64,000 nucleotides of DNA from Manganitrophus sp963718695 (GTDB lineage: Bacteria; Nitrospirota; Nitrospiria; SBBL01; Manganitrophaceae): assembly GCA_963718695.1 (NCBI GenBank), contig OY970371.1, positions 1,860,001 through 1,924,000 on the forward strand, in the 5' to 3' direction. The notes beneath the pieces are model-generated. The model saw only the letters and a list, made by a program, of their open reading frames with translations, ran no database searches and was not told where the DNA came from. How positions within the stretch are numbered: position 1 is the stretch's first letter; each line of letters starts with the position of its first letter. Shown here piece after piece: positions 16,383 to 24,592 of the stretch. Made by a program: the position numbers and the translations under genes.

Positions 16383-16427
16383 AAAAACAAAAAAGCCCTC
16401 CGGAGAATCGTTTCTACGAAGGGCTTT
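16383..16427 (-). terminator. Intrinsic terminator
   Basis: Stem AAAGCCCT (16392-16399) with AGGGCTTT (16420-16427), extended by imperfect pairs, followed on the minus strand by TTTTTTGTTTTT. It would end any minus-strand transcript coming from the gene-poor stretch 16.4-17.6 kb. Confidence 0.72.
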
Positions 16428-16429
16428 CG

Positions 16430-17611
16430 TGATCACCCGGGCTTCGGGCCGATGGTTTTAGGATTCAGTTATAGTATTACGCCGGCAGCGTTCCCCTTGC
16501 CGAATCCTCAAATTAAAAGAGTCTGAAGAATATATTCCTCAAGCTTCATTCAACTGATACTTGGGACAGCCCGTGTGGATTTGGTTATTACAAACGTTGG
16601 ATCAATTCAAATAAAGGACGATGATGAGCTCATGTTTCACCAGGAAAGACATCGTGGTTTATCTCAAAGAGTACAGGTGTAATCGTATCTCCATTGAGTG
16701 AGTACGGATTAAAAAGACGATCATGGGAAGATTCAGTGGACTGTTTATAAATCGAATAAAGAGAAATAACGGACGAGAACAAATGACAGAGTACTACGGA
16801 ATTGGAATTCACAAATTGATTCGATTCACGTTACGATCGACGTTCACATCACACTCATCGTTCCGACAAGAGGAAACGGTCATTCTCCAATGACGACAAG
16901 TTGAAGGCATAAGGTGCGAGGCATCTGGCGTATCGCCGTGTACAAGAAAGGGATCGATCGAATACCGCGATGAAGGAAAGAATTGACAGACCGCTTAAAA
17001 TTCATCGTATAAGAGGATTATTCGTTGATTACCCGAGGATGCAGTGGCTTTCGAGGCGGCCAGGAAGGAAACTTATTGATAGATCAGACCTTTGAAAGCG
17101 GCCGGCAGATGACCAGAATTTTAGATATAAAAATACCCTTCCGCTATATCCAAATTCTCAATAAAAGCAGAAAGGTCGAAAGGACTGATATTCTGGGCTT
17201 TACGCCCCAGGCACCCGAATGAAGGGCATTGCAAACAATCTTTATGAAACTAGAATTAACAAATTGCGATATCCCTGTCAAGAAAAAAATCACTGTCCGG
17301 CCCTAAAGTAGACCTAAAATATACCGAAAGAATATAAAATAAAAAAGACAGAATTCACACTGTAATGCATATCAAAGGGAGTTCCGCCCAAGTTCTCAAT
17401 CAATATAGGAACATACGGTGTGTTCATGCAACACGGAAGCAGCAGACCTGGAAGCAGGTCCAGCAACATATCCGGCATCAGGATTCGCAACAGGAAATCT
17501 GGATAGGAGAAAAAAAAATAAAAAATAGAAAGATTTTCTCCGGGGAAATCTTTCGGATAGACATAGGCTGTGTGTGGAGGACAGGGATTTACCGGGCAAA
17601 TAACATTTGGT
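16430..17611. other. Gene-poor stretch
   Basis: I see no convincing gene on either strand. Short open frames at 16630-16812 and 17025-17222 lack ribosome binding sites and protein-like composition. The sequence is more AT-rich than its surroundings and has no clear repeats. It may be decayed DNA or plasmid backbone with sites I cannot recognise. Confidence 0.5.
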
Positions 17612-18046
17612 TTAGGACCGATCGAAGCCTTTTCGAATAATACGATCCTCTTCAAAACAACCCATCCTGTGACAGACTCTTCGCTCATCGAAGGAAATAA
17701 AGCGGTCGCCGCAGATACGACACTTCCGAACGCGCCAGTTGTCTTCGGCACACTCCTTCTCGACGAACTGAAGAACAGTCGCCGGCATGTAGTTAAAAAT
17801 TCTGCTGATCGTGAAGAGGTCCAATTCCGCCTCCAACAGCAGCTCCAGTATCGTGCCTTTGTGATTTCTGTGAACCTTGAGATATCTTGGGACACGCTTT
17901 GAACGGACCTTTTGCCACTGGTATTTGAGGGCCGCGCCTGAAATAGGTAGAACTGATTCGACCTGCTTCCGGGACATGCCGGCCATCTTAGAAAGTGAGA
18001 TGAAGTTTTCTCTCTGTTCTTTTGTCAGTACGCCGCCGCCGTCCAT
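17612..18046 (-). CDS. Hypothetical Cys-pair protein near the replication gene
   Basis: This 144-residue basic protein starts with helix-turn-helix-like sequence (K-M-A-G-M-S-R-K-Q-V-E-S-V-L-P-I-S-G-A-A) and ends with a Cys group: C-R-I-C-G-D-R-F-I-S-F-D-E-R-R-V-C-H-R-M-G-C, likely a zinc-binding knuckle. No strong ribosome binding site is seen before the ATG at 18046, so the start is uncertain. It is the last of four same-strand genes that begin with the replication initiator. The combination suggests a DNA-binding regulator, possibly of copy number or partition, but this is inference. Confidence 0.6.
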   Translation of the reverse strand: MDGGGVLTKEQRENFISLSKMAGMSRKQVESVLPISGAALKYQWQKVRSKRVPRYLKVHRNHKGTILELLLEAELDLFTISRIFNYMPATVLQFVEKECAEDNWRVRKCRICGDRFISFDERRVCHRMGCFEEDRIIRKGFDRS

Positions 18047-18075
18047 CTATATCTAATGCGGATTTTTTGACTCGG

Positions 18076-18618
18076 TTAAAATGATTGGATCCGGTGACGG
18101 ACCTTCAATTTATTGACCTGCGCCATTAAAGCGCGAATGAGTTTTTCCTTTTCGCCGAGGATTATCCGCAACTTCCTTGCTTCACACCGGTGCGGTTGCT
18201 GCGCCGTTTTCTTATCCTTCGACGTATAAATCGAATGAGAATGGCGGCGATGATCACTCAGTTGATTCGGACAAAGGAGAAATCTCAGATACCGGTCAAT
18301 CTCGATGATTTCCTCAATCGTGGTGGGAACCAGATCGCTTACCTTCCGACTTAATCCAGACAAATATTGCAGTTCCTTCATGGTTAAACCGATATAAGGT
18401 TGAATCTCCCTCAACAGGTGAGGATACAAAGAGAGCTGTTCATGAAATGTGAAAAGCTCGATGTTATTATCGATCCGCTGTGAGAGAAATATGAAGTACT
18501 GAGCCAAGAGATCTTCCTTCCCGATCTTCGCCAAGGAGACGATCCCTTTGATGAGCTGATTCTGAAGTTGTCCTTTTTCTTTCGCTCGGCTCAGCAGATG
18601 AACCGGATCGATTTCCAT
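18076..18618 (-). CDS. Hypothetical helical protein in the replication operon
   Basis: A 180-residue mostly helical protein. It contains F-I-F-L-S-Q-R-I-D-N-N-I-E-L-F and a region I-G-L-T-M-K-E-L-Q-Y-L-S-G-L-S-R-K-V that resembles a helix-turn-helix, then a basic C-terminus with a Lys/Glu-rich helix. Family not recognised. The ATG at 18618 with GGAG eight bases upstream overlaps the end of the preceding gene by less than it would from the upstream start at 18669. It is probably co-transcribed with the initiator gene. Confidence 0.55.
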   Translation of the reverse strand: MEIDPVHLLSRAKEKGQLQNQLIKGIVSLAKIGKEDLLAQYFIFLSQRIDNNIELFTFHEQLSLYPHLLREIQPYIGLTMKELQYLSGLSRKVSDLVPTTIEEIIEIDRYLRFLLCPNQLSDHRRHSHSIYTSKDKKTAQQPHRCEARKLRIILGEKEKLIRALMAQVNKLKVRHRIQSF

Positions 18619-18637
18619 TCCCTTCACTCCATCATGA

Positions 18638-18901
18638 TCACAATCCCCAGACATGCGCCAGGGCTTCATCCAGAGGAATGGAATGATAGCCGCTGCGCGT
18701 ATAGCGGTATGCCCTCCCCTCCTCGTCCAGGTTCAAATAGAATCTTGTGACAAGATGTTTATACAAGACAATTCTCTTTTCTCCGGTTTGCACCTCCCCC
18801 ATATACATGAACGCGGGAAGATTTTGGCGTCCGACGATTCGCTCTAGCGGCTCCCATATCGGTTCTTTCCATACCGGCTTATTTATCGGGGATTCCATCA
18901 T
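18638..18901 (-). CDS. Small hypothetical protein overlapping the initiator gene
   Basis: The 87-residue protein has a segment K-R-I-V-L-Y-K-H-L-V-T-R-F-Y-L-N-L-D-E-E and G-R-A-Y-R-Y-T-R-S-G-Y-H-S-I-P-L-D, suggesting a small beta-rich fold. Not recognised. The ATG at 18901, preceded by AGGGG, overlaps the initiator stop by 23 bases, suggesting translational coupling. Starts at 18898 or 18925 are also possible. Confidence 0.5.
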   Translation of the reverse strand: MMESPINKPVWKEPIWEPLERIVGRQNLPAFMYMGEVQTGEKRIVLYKHLVTRFYLNLDEEGRAYRYTRSGYHSIPLDEALAHVWGL

Positions 18902-20066
18902 CGCCCCTACAAGTTGAAAATACACTGTGTTTGTTAGGCCTGTCCCGTTCCCGGGCCAGCCGTTTGAGCACGGCGGTGAAGAAGCGAGCCCGGGAGGTCC
19001 GGATCTGACCGCGGCGGTCGGCGTCTTTTGTCTCCGAGAGCGCGGAATAAATGACGACCTCCGGCAGGCGACGCACTACTTTTTCATAATAGGAACGGCT
19101 ATGGGGGTCATTCGTGACTTCGAGGATCTGTTTGACAAGATCAACCTGTTTCGGGTCTGCGCATTCATTCGGTAGGATTGTTGTCGGCCTTTTTCTCACG
19201 ACCAGTTTGTAATCCTGGCCGTCCTTTGTATGAGTGAGCATCAGATCGAGGACTCCTGTGGAGATCGCCTTCCCGTTAATCTGATCGGCAGCCCGCCGAA
19301 TCAACCGGAGACGCTCGGACGGCCAGGCATATCTCCCGCGAATTGAGAGGTCATCCTGAAGAAGCCGGGCGCAGCGGCGCTGCCATGCGAACTTGTCGGC
19401 CATGATGACATCCAGAAACGAATAAAGAGAGATGGCGATCTCTCCGCGAATCTCCATTACGATGTCGATCAAAACCGGTTTTGAATGCTGACGCTGCAGA
19501 TTTTTCTCGATCCGCTCATTGAACCGGAAAGTGGTGGTCCCTTTATAATTCTGATTCTGAAAGCGAATGTTCCGGGACTCATGAATTCTGAGTGTTGAGA
19601 GAATATTGATCGGCTCCTCGAAACAATGGTAGCGGCCGGATTCCCTATCAAAAAAGGAGTATTGCCATGTGATCGGGACCTTCCGTAAGGCCCGCAGCGA
19701 CTGCTTGAGGAACAATAGTTGTTTCTTTCCCCATCCCAGTTTCATCGTTCGAGCCAGTTCCCTTAAACTGACAGCCGTTCCCTCGCCGGCAGGACAAGCC
19801 GGGCGCTCCCACCACATCTTTTGAAGGGCCAGGTAGGTACGATAGTCGAGCGTGTTTAGACTCCGGCGGTCGACAGGTTCGACAAAGATTTTGGCCAGAA
19901 CCTTTCTCCCTTCAACGTCAACCACCCAGGTCTTTATCCGGGCCCAGGAATCCTTGCAGGTGTGCGAAGGCGAGAAGATAAACGACGCGAACTTGGCAAC
20001 ATTCAGTTCAACAGGAAGGACCTCCAGATGGTGATCGAGACCGGGAATCAGAATGGACTCCAGCAT
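18879..20066 (-). CDS. Plasmid replication initiator protein (iteron-binding type)
   Basis: This 395-residue basic protein is the best candidate initiator. It has two regions of winged-helix character (residues about 75-135 and 220-290) containing T-A-V-S-L-R-E-L-A-R-T-M-K-L-G-W-G-K-K-Q and S-E-R-L-R-L-I-R-R-A-A-D-Q-I-N-G, as in TrfA/RepA-like initiators. It is transcribed away from an array of five 17-bp iterons (20251-20415), and a 14-bp palindrome lies 80 bases upstream of its ATG. In the known system class the initiator binds iterons to open the origin and represses its own gene at a dyad. The family call rests mainly on this context. The ribosome binding site GAGAAG is weak, which fits a tightly limited initiator. 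Confidence 0.75.
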   Translation of the reverse strand: MLESILIPGLDHHLEVLPVELNVAKFASFIFSPSHTCKDSWARIKTWVVDVEGRKVLAKIFVEPVDRRSLNTLDYRTYLALQKMWWERPACPAGEGTAVSLRELARTMKLGWGKKQLLFLKQSLRALRKVPITWQYSFFDRESGRYHCFEEPINILSTLRIHESRNIRFQNQNYKGTTTFRFNERIEKNLQRQHSKPVLIDIVMEIRGEIAISLYSFLDVIMADKFAWQRRCARLLQDDLSIRGRYAWPSERLRLIRRAADQINGKAISTGVLDLMLTHTKDGQDYKLVVRKRPTTILPNECADPKQVDLVKQILEVTNDPHSRSYYEKVVRRLPEVVIYSALSETKDADRRGQIRTSRARFFTAVLKRLARERDRPNKHSVFSTCRGDDGIPDK

Positions 20067-20145
20067 ATTCGTCTTCTCAGTCGGCGCACTTCAATCGAAA
20101 AACTCGTTTTGGAGAAAGCTCAAATACCGGTTTGTCATCCCTGAA

Positions 20146-20159
20146 TAGCGTTAACGCTA
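20146..20159. promoter_or_regulatory. 14-bp palindromic operator upstream of the initiator gene
   Basis: TAGCGTTAACGCTA is perfectly self-complementary. It lies 80 bases before the initiator start. TTGACC and TTGAAG hexamers on the minus strand farther upstream could serve as its -35 element. A binding site for the initiator dimer is the likely role. Confidence 0.55.
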
Positions 20160-20250
20160 AATTATTAAACCGTTAATCGCTTCAATGAAACGCTCTGGTC
20201 AAACGAATGCTATTTTTTGTTCGTGCATTCAATCTCTTACGATTCAAATA

Positions 20251-20415
20251 CCTGCACGAAGTACACCAAGCGCCTGCTCAAAGTACACCGGGAAAAACGC
20301 TTTCCTTGCATGAGGTACACCAACTTCCCTGTACAAAGTACACCGTTCCAATTCGAACATCTCAAATTGTGGAAAAGTGAAAAGACGAATTGAAATATCC
20401 TGCACAAAGTACACC
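20251..20415. repeat. Iteron array, probable plasmid origin
   Basis: Five direct copies of a 17-bp unit, consensus CCTGCACAAAGTACACC, at 20251-20267, 20273-20289, 20305-20321, 20328-20344 and 20399-20415. The last ten bases are nearly invariant. Start-to-start distances are 22, 32, 23 and 71 bases, close to whole helical turns, so proteins bound to them would face the same side. AT-rich DNA lies around and beside the array. I see no perfect DnaA box. Confidence 0.85.
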
Positions 20416-20803
20416 GGCCTTCTGGTCATCATGAGTCTGCGCTTTATCCCACCGCAGATAATTCGTCCTATTGATTTGATCTGATTAAAATTGCCAATAA
20501 CTAAAGATGGATTCTCTTACTCTCATCTATCGCAACTTATGTGCCCAATGGAAGAACCAACGCTTCGACATCTCTTCATAGATTGAGAGGTAGAAAGCAC
20601 ACATATCATCAATGACTTAGGCGGAACGAGGTTAGGAAAGAGTCAGAAGGAAAAAAGAATACGATGGCTGATCCGTCTCTCACCGGCATCAGAACTTCGA
20701 GACACCTGACGCGAAGAGGCAACAGAGTCAGCCATTACGCAAATTAATTTTTCGGGTAGGAACTTAATTCACCAAGTGTGATCAGAGTTACAGATGTTGA
20801 TAA
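20416..20803. other. Intergenic stretch between iterons and recombinase element
   Basis: About 390 bases of AT-rich DNA with no gene. It may include the melting region of the origin. No further iteron copies or clear promoters were found. Confidence 0.5.
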
Positions 20804-20810
20804 CACCTAC

Positions 20811-20822
20811 CTATACGTAACA
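20811..20822 (+). repeat. Left terminal inverted repeat of the recombinase element
   Basis: CTATACGTAACA, an exact inverted match to 22858-22869. It contains the palindrome TACGTA and is preceded by the 7-bp direct repeat CACCTAC. Confidence 0.8.
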
Positions 20823-20896
20823 AAATAGATTGACCATTTAAACGGCTAACGGTCATGATTTTTCCTGCTTTTTCTTGAAAAAGGAAAGGGGGAGCA

Positions 20897-21904
20897 ATGA
20901 CCAAGGTTAAGCCGATCACCAATGAGTCAGTCGAAAGTGAAGCGCCACGTAAGCAGCATCCTGCACAAACCCTGATCGATCACATCCTGCAGAAGGTCTC
21001 CCGCCTGCAGCTTCCCGCCAAGGAATACTTCGAGCGCTACATGCGGCACAAGTGGCGCATGAACCACAAGCCGAGGACGCTTGGGAGTTCGTATACGTCC
21101 GTCATGCTCTTCCTCGCCTTTTATGGAGGGTCGGGCAAGAAGGATCTTAAGGAGATTGAACGGATTGACCTTGAAGCCTTCATCGAACATGAGCAGGACA
21201 GAGGGATCCGCCTCTCCACGGTGCGGACGAGGCTGGCCTGCATTATTGCTTTTTTGCATTTTCTGATCGAGCAGGATGTTCTCTCCGGGGCGTTTCTTAA
21301 ACGGAGGATCAAGCTAAAGCTCCCCAACGTCCTCCCTCGGGCGATAAACCCTGCCGATGTGAGAAGACTTTTCTCCGTGATTGACGATATCCGGGACCGG
21401 GCCCTTTTCCTTCTGCTTTTACGGACGGGCATGCGGATCGGCGAGGCATTGGGACTGAGGATGACCGATCTGGATATTCAAGACAGAAAGATTCATCTCT
21501 TCGAGGGAGAGAAGAACAGCATGGGGAGGGTGGTCTACCTGAGCGATGATGCTCTGTTCGCCATAAAACTCTGGCTCAGACAAAGGCGGAAGAGCAAGCC
21601 GTTCGTCTTTTATGGTCAGGGCAATAAAGGCATCTGCTACAGTACGGGCCGCAACCTCTTCGTGAAATATCTGAAGAGGGCAGGGCTCGAGCAGAAAGGC
21701 TATACGGCGCATTGTCTTCGCCATACATTCGCCTCCGAGCTTCTCAATGCCGGGATGCGTCTGGAATGTCTGCAGCAGCTGCTGGGTCATCAGGATATTG
21801 AGGTGACCCGCCGCTATGCCCGGCTCACTGACAAAACTCGTGAACAAGAATACTTCCGAGCCATGGCCTTGATCGAAAAAGGGGGGATCGATGGAGACTA
21901 CTGA
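20897..21904 (+). CDS. Tyrosine recombinase, first of an overlapping pair
   Basis: This 335-residue protein has an N-terminal SAM-like DNA-binding domain (about residues 35-130) and a catalytic domain. The tyrosine recombinase residues are present: Arg in R-T-G-M-R-I-G-E-A, H-C-L-R-H (His-x-x-Arg-His), L-L-G-H and the nucleophile Tyr in T-R-R-Y-A-R-L. The ATG follows GGGGGAGC. The stop overlaps the next recombinase start by 14 bases. Both lie within one element with matching inverted ends, so together they should cut and join those ends. About 30 extra residues at the N-terminus set it apart from XerC/D length (about 300). Confidence 0.9.
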   Translation: MTKVKPITNESVESEAPRKQHPAQTLIDHILQKVSRLQLPAKEYFERYMRHKWRMNHKPRTLGSSYTSVMLFLAFYGGSGKKDLKEIERIDLEAFIEHEQDRGIRLSTVRTRLACIIAFLHFLIEQDVLSGAFLKRRIKLKLPNVLPRAINPADVRRLFSVIDDIRDRALFLLLLRTGMRIGEALGLRMTDLDIQDRKIHLFEGEKNSMGRVVYLSDDALFAIKLWLRQRRKSKPFVFYGQGNKGICYSTGRNLFVKYLKRAGLEQKGYTAHCLRHTFASELLNAGMRLECLQQLLGHQDIEVTRRYARLTDKTREQEYFRAMALIEKGGIDGDY

Positions 21905-22835
21905 GCTGATCCACTACCGCAGGGCCTTGAAGCGGAAGAACTACTCCGCTCATACCGTGAAGAACTACATCAACATCCTCGAGCACTTCATCCGAGGGCT
22001 CACGATCCCCCTCTGTGAAGTCACTGCCAAGCAGATCGACCTCTACACGGATCATCTGCTCCGGAAGCGGCGAACACCCAAAACGATCACCTGTCATCTG
22101 CAGACGATCCGTCTCTTCTTCGATTATCTCATCAACGAAGCGGGAAGAAGGATAGTGAATCCCGTGACTCGGATCTCGCTGCGCCTGCCAAAGCCCCTGC
22201 CCCGGCACCTGAAGGACGCGCAGGTCGGGAGGCTCTTTGCCTTCATCACGGATCTAAGAGACAGGGCCATGTTTATGTTGATGCTCCGCTGCGGTCTTCG
22301 GGTCGAAGAGGTTGCTCACCTGACCGTGGATGCGGTAGATTACCAGAGGAGACAGATCTTTGTCTTTAATGGGAAAGGGGGTAAGGACCGGATCGTCTAC
22401 ATGAGTGAAGACGCCCGCTCTGCTCTTTTGGCATACATCGAGAAACGATCATCGAGGGCGAAAAGATTATTCCTGGTGCAGAAGGGACCGATAAAGGGAG
22501 AACCCCTATCGGTCCGAGGAATCCAGAAGAGGATCGAATACTATGCGCGGAAAAGCAGCCTGGATGTCTCGTGTCATCGGCTTCGTCACACCATGGCCAC
22601 GCAGCTTCTCAACGCAAATGCCGATCTTGTTACGATCCAGGACCTCCTGGGGCATGGCCAGATTACCACAACCCAGCGCTACTGCAGGGTAGCGAACATC
22701 AAGGTCCAACGAGACTACTACAAGGCCATGGAGGTGGTCCTGCAAAGAACGCAGACCCAAGAAGAAGATGACGACGATGGGGAAGAGACTTATATGCGGA
22801 AAATGAATAATGGAAAAAGGGGGGTAAGTAACTAA
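21891..22835 (+). CDS. Tyrosine recombinase, second of an overlapping pair
   Basis: This 314-residue XerC/D-like recombinase has Arg in R-C-G-L-R-V-E-E-V, C-H-R-L-R-H, L-L-G-H and the Tyr nucleophile in T-Q-R-Y-C-R-V. The C-terminal 30 residues are acidic (E-E-D-D-D-D-G-E-E) and are not part of the usual fold. It starts 14 bases inside the first recombinase and ends 22 bases before the end of the element's right inverted block begins to diverge, so the coding region fills the element. The two proteins are clearly different from each other and may each act on one strand or one end. Confidence 0.9.
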   Translation: METTELIHYRRALKRKNYSAHTVKNYINILEHFIRGLTIPLCEVTAKQIDLYTDHLLRKRRTPKTITCHLQTIRLFFDYLINEAGRRIVNPVTRISLRLPKPLPRHLKDAQVGRLFAFITDLRDRAMFMLMLRCGLRVEEVAHLTVDAVDYQRRQIFVFNGKGGKDRIVYMSEDARSALLAYIEKRSSRAKRLFLVQKGPIKGEPLSVRGIQKRIEYYARKSSLDVSCHRLRHTMATQLLNANADLVTIQDLLGHGQITTTQRYCRVANIKVQRDYYKAMEVVLQRTQTQEEDDDDGEETYMRKMNNGKRGVSN

Positions 22836-22857
22836 AATCACAAGAAAAAGCAGGATA

Positions 22858-22869
22858 TGTTACGTATAG
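22858..22869 (-). repeat. Right terminal inverted repeat of the recombinase element
   Basis: TGTTACGTATAG, complement of the left end, followed at once by the direct repeat CACCTAC (22870-22876). Confidence 0.8.
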
Positions 22870-22876
22870 CACCTAC

Positions 22877-23195
22877 AAATATTCAAACACAAACTGTTGA
22901 AATTTGAGGATTACCAAAAGTATTAAGCGAAAAAAATCTGTTCCCTCATTCCCATCAGTTACGCTACACGAGTCGAACCGCTGCCCATCTCTCATAAGCC
23001 GATCGGTCTTGAAATCAAGGCATTCTAAATTATATTTTCTATAGTCGTTACCATCGTAATGATGTTTCGGGTTATCCGCTCAACCCTCTTTCAGATAACC
23101 TTATGGATGGAGTAACATGATACAGAGGAGCCATGACTGGGTGGACCTGCTTCCCCAGGAATGAATACGTGTCCTTTAGCAAAGGATAAATAGGA
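22877..23195. other. Intergenic stretch before the histidine kinase
   Basis: About 320 AT-rich bases without a gene. A promoter for the kinase is expected here but no convincing -35/-10 pair stands out. Confidence 0.45.
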
Positions 23196-24350
23196 ATGGA
23201 CAAACGAGACACTTCATACTCAACACGGGAACAAGCCGCGCGTGCTGAAGCCGACATTGCACAGCAGCGCTACCGGGATCTGGCCGAAGGGATCGATCAT
23301 GGCATTGTCTGGGAAGCGGATGGGAACCTTCGGTTCTGCATGGTCAGTCGAAAAGCAGAGCAGATGCTCGGCTATTCCATTGAGCAGTGGTGTCACGAGC
23401 CCGGCTTCTGGATCAACCATGTCTACCCCGAGGACCGTGATCGTGTTCTCGCTGTTTTCAAGAAGGCGCTGATAGGAGAGGACCAGGCCTGTGATCATCG
23501 GTTTATTACCGCTGATGGTCGTGTAGTCTGGTTTCATACCGGTGTGCATGCCTCACGGGTGGAAGATCAAATTGTCTACCGGGGCCTCTCGGTCGAGATT
23601 ACTTATTTGAAAGAAGTAGAAGAAAAGCTCAATCAGAAGACGGAAGAGGCAGAGGAGGCGAACCGTACCAAATCACATTTTCTATCAATTGCATCTCATG
23701 AAATCCGAAACGGACTCAATGCGATCACCGGATATGCCCATCTTTTAGCAGACCGGCCGATGCCGCAAGAAAAACGGGCCGAGATGTATAAGCACATTTT
23801 ACGCTGCGCCCACGATCTGAACGATTTGGTCAATCGCATTCTGGACGTTGAGAAGATCGAAACAGGCCGAATGCAGCTTCAAGCGAATATCAGTGAGGCC
23901 TTCCTTCCAGAAATATTAAGACAGATCTTGGAGGATTTACGCTTTATCTGGAGCGAAAAGGGACTTACTGTGGAACTTCACGATGATCTCACCGTGCCCT
24001 GTATTCGGTCCGATCCGGGAAAACTGCGTCAGATCTTTACCAATCTGATCGTCAATGCCATTAAGTTTACCGAGAAAGGGGCGATCTCGGTTCGAATCCT
24101 CCATCAAAGTCAGGCAAAAGAGATTTCAGTCCAGATCCAGGACACTGGAATCGGAATCCCTGAGGAGGATCTTCCCCATCTCTTTAAACCTTTCTACCAG
24201 TCGGGAGGGGCCGTTGCACCGGTCGGCACGGGGTTAGGATTGTCGATCGTGAAAAAGCTGGTGGATCTTTTAAAGGGACGCATCGAAGTGAAAAGCCAGC
24301 AGGGCACTGGCTCCATCTTTACGGTGACCTTGCCGTACGATGCTTGCTAA
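23196..24350 (+). CDS. PAS-domain sensor histidine kinase
   Basis: This 384-residue soluble kinase has no membrane segments. A PAS domain occupies about residues 25-140 (W-E-A-D-G-N-L-R-F and the PAC-like H-R-F-I-T-A-D-G-R-V-V-W). A short coiled coil leads to the HisKA domain with the phosphorylation site His168 in S-H-E-I-R-N-G-L-N. The ATPase has N-L-I-V-N-A-I-K-F-T, D-T-G-I-G-I-P and G-T-G-L-G-L-S-I-V. The H box lacks the usual R-T-P/N-P after His-Glu but retains His-Glu. There is no adjacent response regulator, so it is an orphan whose partner is elsewhere. It senses an intracellular signal through the PAS domain, ligand unknown. Confidence 0.88.
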   Translation: MDKRDTSYSTREQAARAEADIAQQRYRDLAEGIDHGIVWEADGNLRFCMVSRKAEQMLGYSIEQWCHEPGFWINHVYPEDRDRVLAVFKKALIGEDQACDHRFITADGRVVWFHTGVHASRVEDQIVYRGLSVEITYLKEVEEKLNQKTEEAEEANRTKSHFLSIASHEIRNGLNAITGYAHLLADRPMPQEKRAEMYKHILRCAHDLNDLVNRILDVEKIETGRMQLQANISEAFLPEILRQILEDLRFIWSEKGLTVELHDDLTVPCIRSDPGKLRQIFTNLIVNAIKFTEKGAISVRILHQSQAKEISVQIQDTGIGIPEEDLPHLFKPFYQSGGAVAPVGTGLGLSIVKKLVDLLKGRIEVKSQQGTGSIFTVTLPYDAC

Positions 24351-24550
24351 GCTGTTTCCGCTTCCCCCTTCACTAAACCAATCCCCGAAAATTAAAAACC
24401 CCCTGAAGAAGGGATCGAAGATTCAACGCATGAAGACGGAGGGAGCAGCCGATCGGTTTCAAGACAAGAGGATTAAGAGCAGAGGCGGAGAGTGATTGAA
24501 GATTCCCCACCGCAAGCAGCGGGGAATGCGACGCGCGTGCGTGTTCAATA

Positions 24551-24586
24551 CAAAAAAAAGAAACCCCCGGGCGGAGCGCCCGGGGG
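24551..24586 (-). terminator. Intrinsic terminator of the periplasmic protein gene
   Basis: A perfect 10-bp GC stem (24564-24573 with 24577-24586, three-base loop) is followed on the minus strand by TTTCTTTTTTTT. It lies seven bases past the stop codon. Confidence 0.92.
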
Positions 24587-24592
24587 ACGGAT

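Larger units (their letters stand above)
20811..22869 (+). mobile_element. Two-recombinase mobile element with terminal inverted repeats
   Basis: A 2,059-bp unit bounded by CTATACGTAACA (20811-20822) and its complement (22858-22869). Outside each end is the same seven bases, CACCTAC (20804-20810 and 22870-22876), as a direct repeat. A second inverted block TCCTGCTTTTTCTTG lies inside each end (20863-20877 and 22841-22855). The left end has 40 extra bases between the two blocks, probably the promoter region. The only genes are two overlapping tyrosine recombinases. It resembles RIT elements, which carry three recombinases, but has two. Confidence 0.8.

Noticed and set aside
16630..17222. Small open frames in the gene-poor stretch
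   Set aside because: No ribosome binding sites and no protein-like pattern.
17314..17895. 193-residue minus-strand frame
   Set aside because: It overlaps the Cys-pair gene in another frame and has unnatural composition (many Ser, Arg, then Phe/Leu runs) typical of a shadow frame.
20251..20415. CRISPR array
   Set aside because: Repeats are 17 bp with irregular short spacers of 5-54 bases, and no cas genes are near; they fit iterons.
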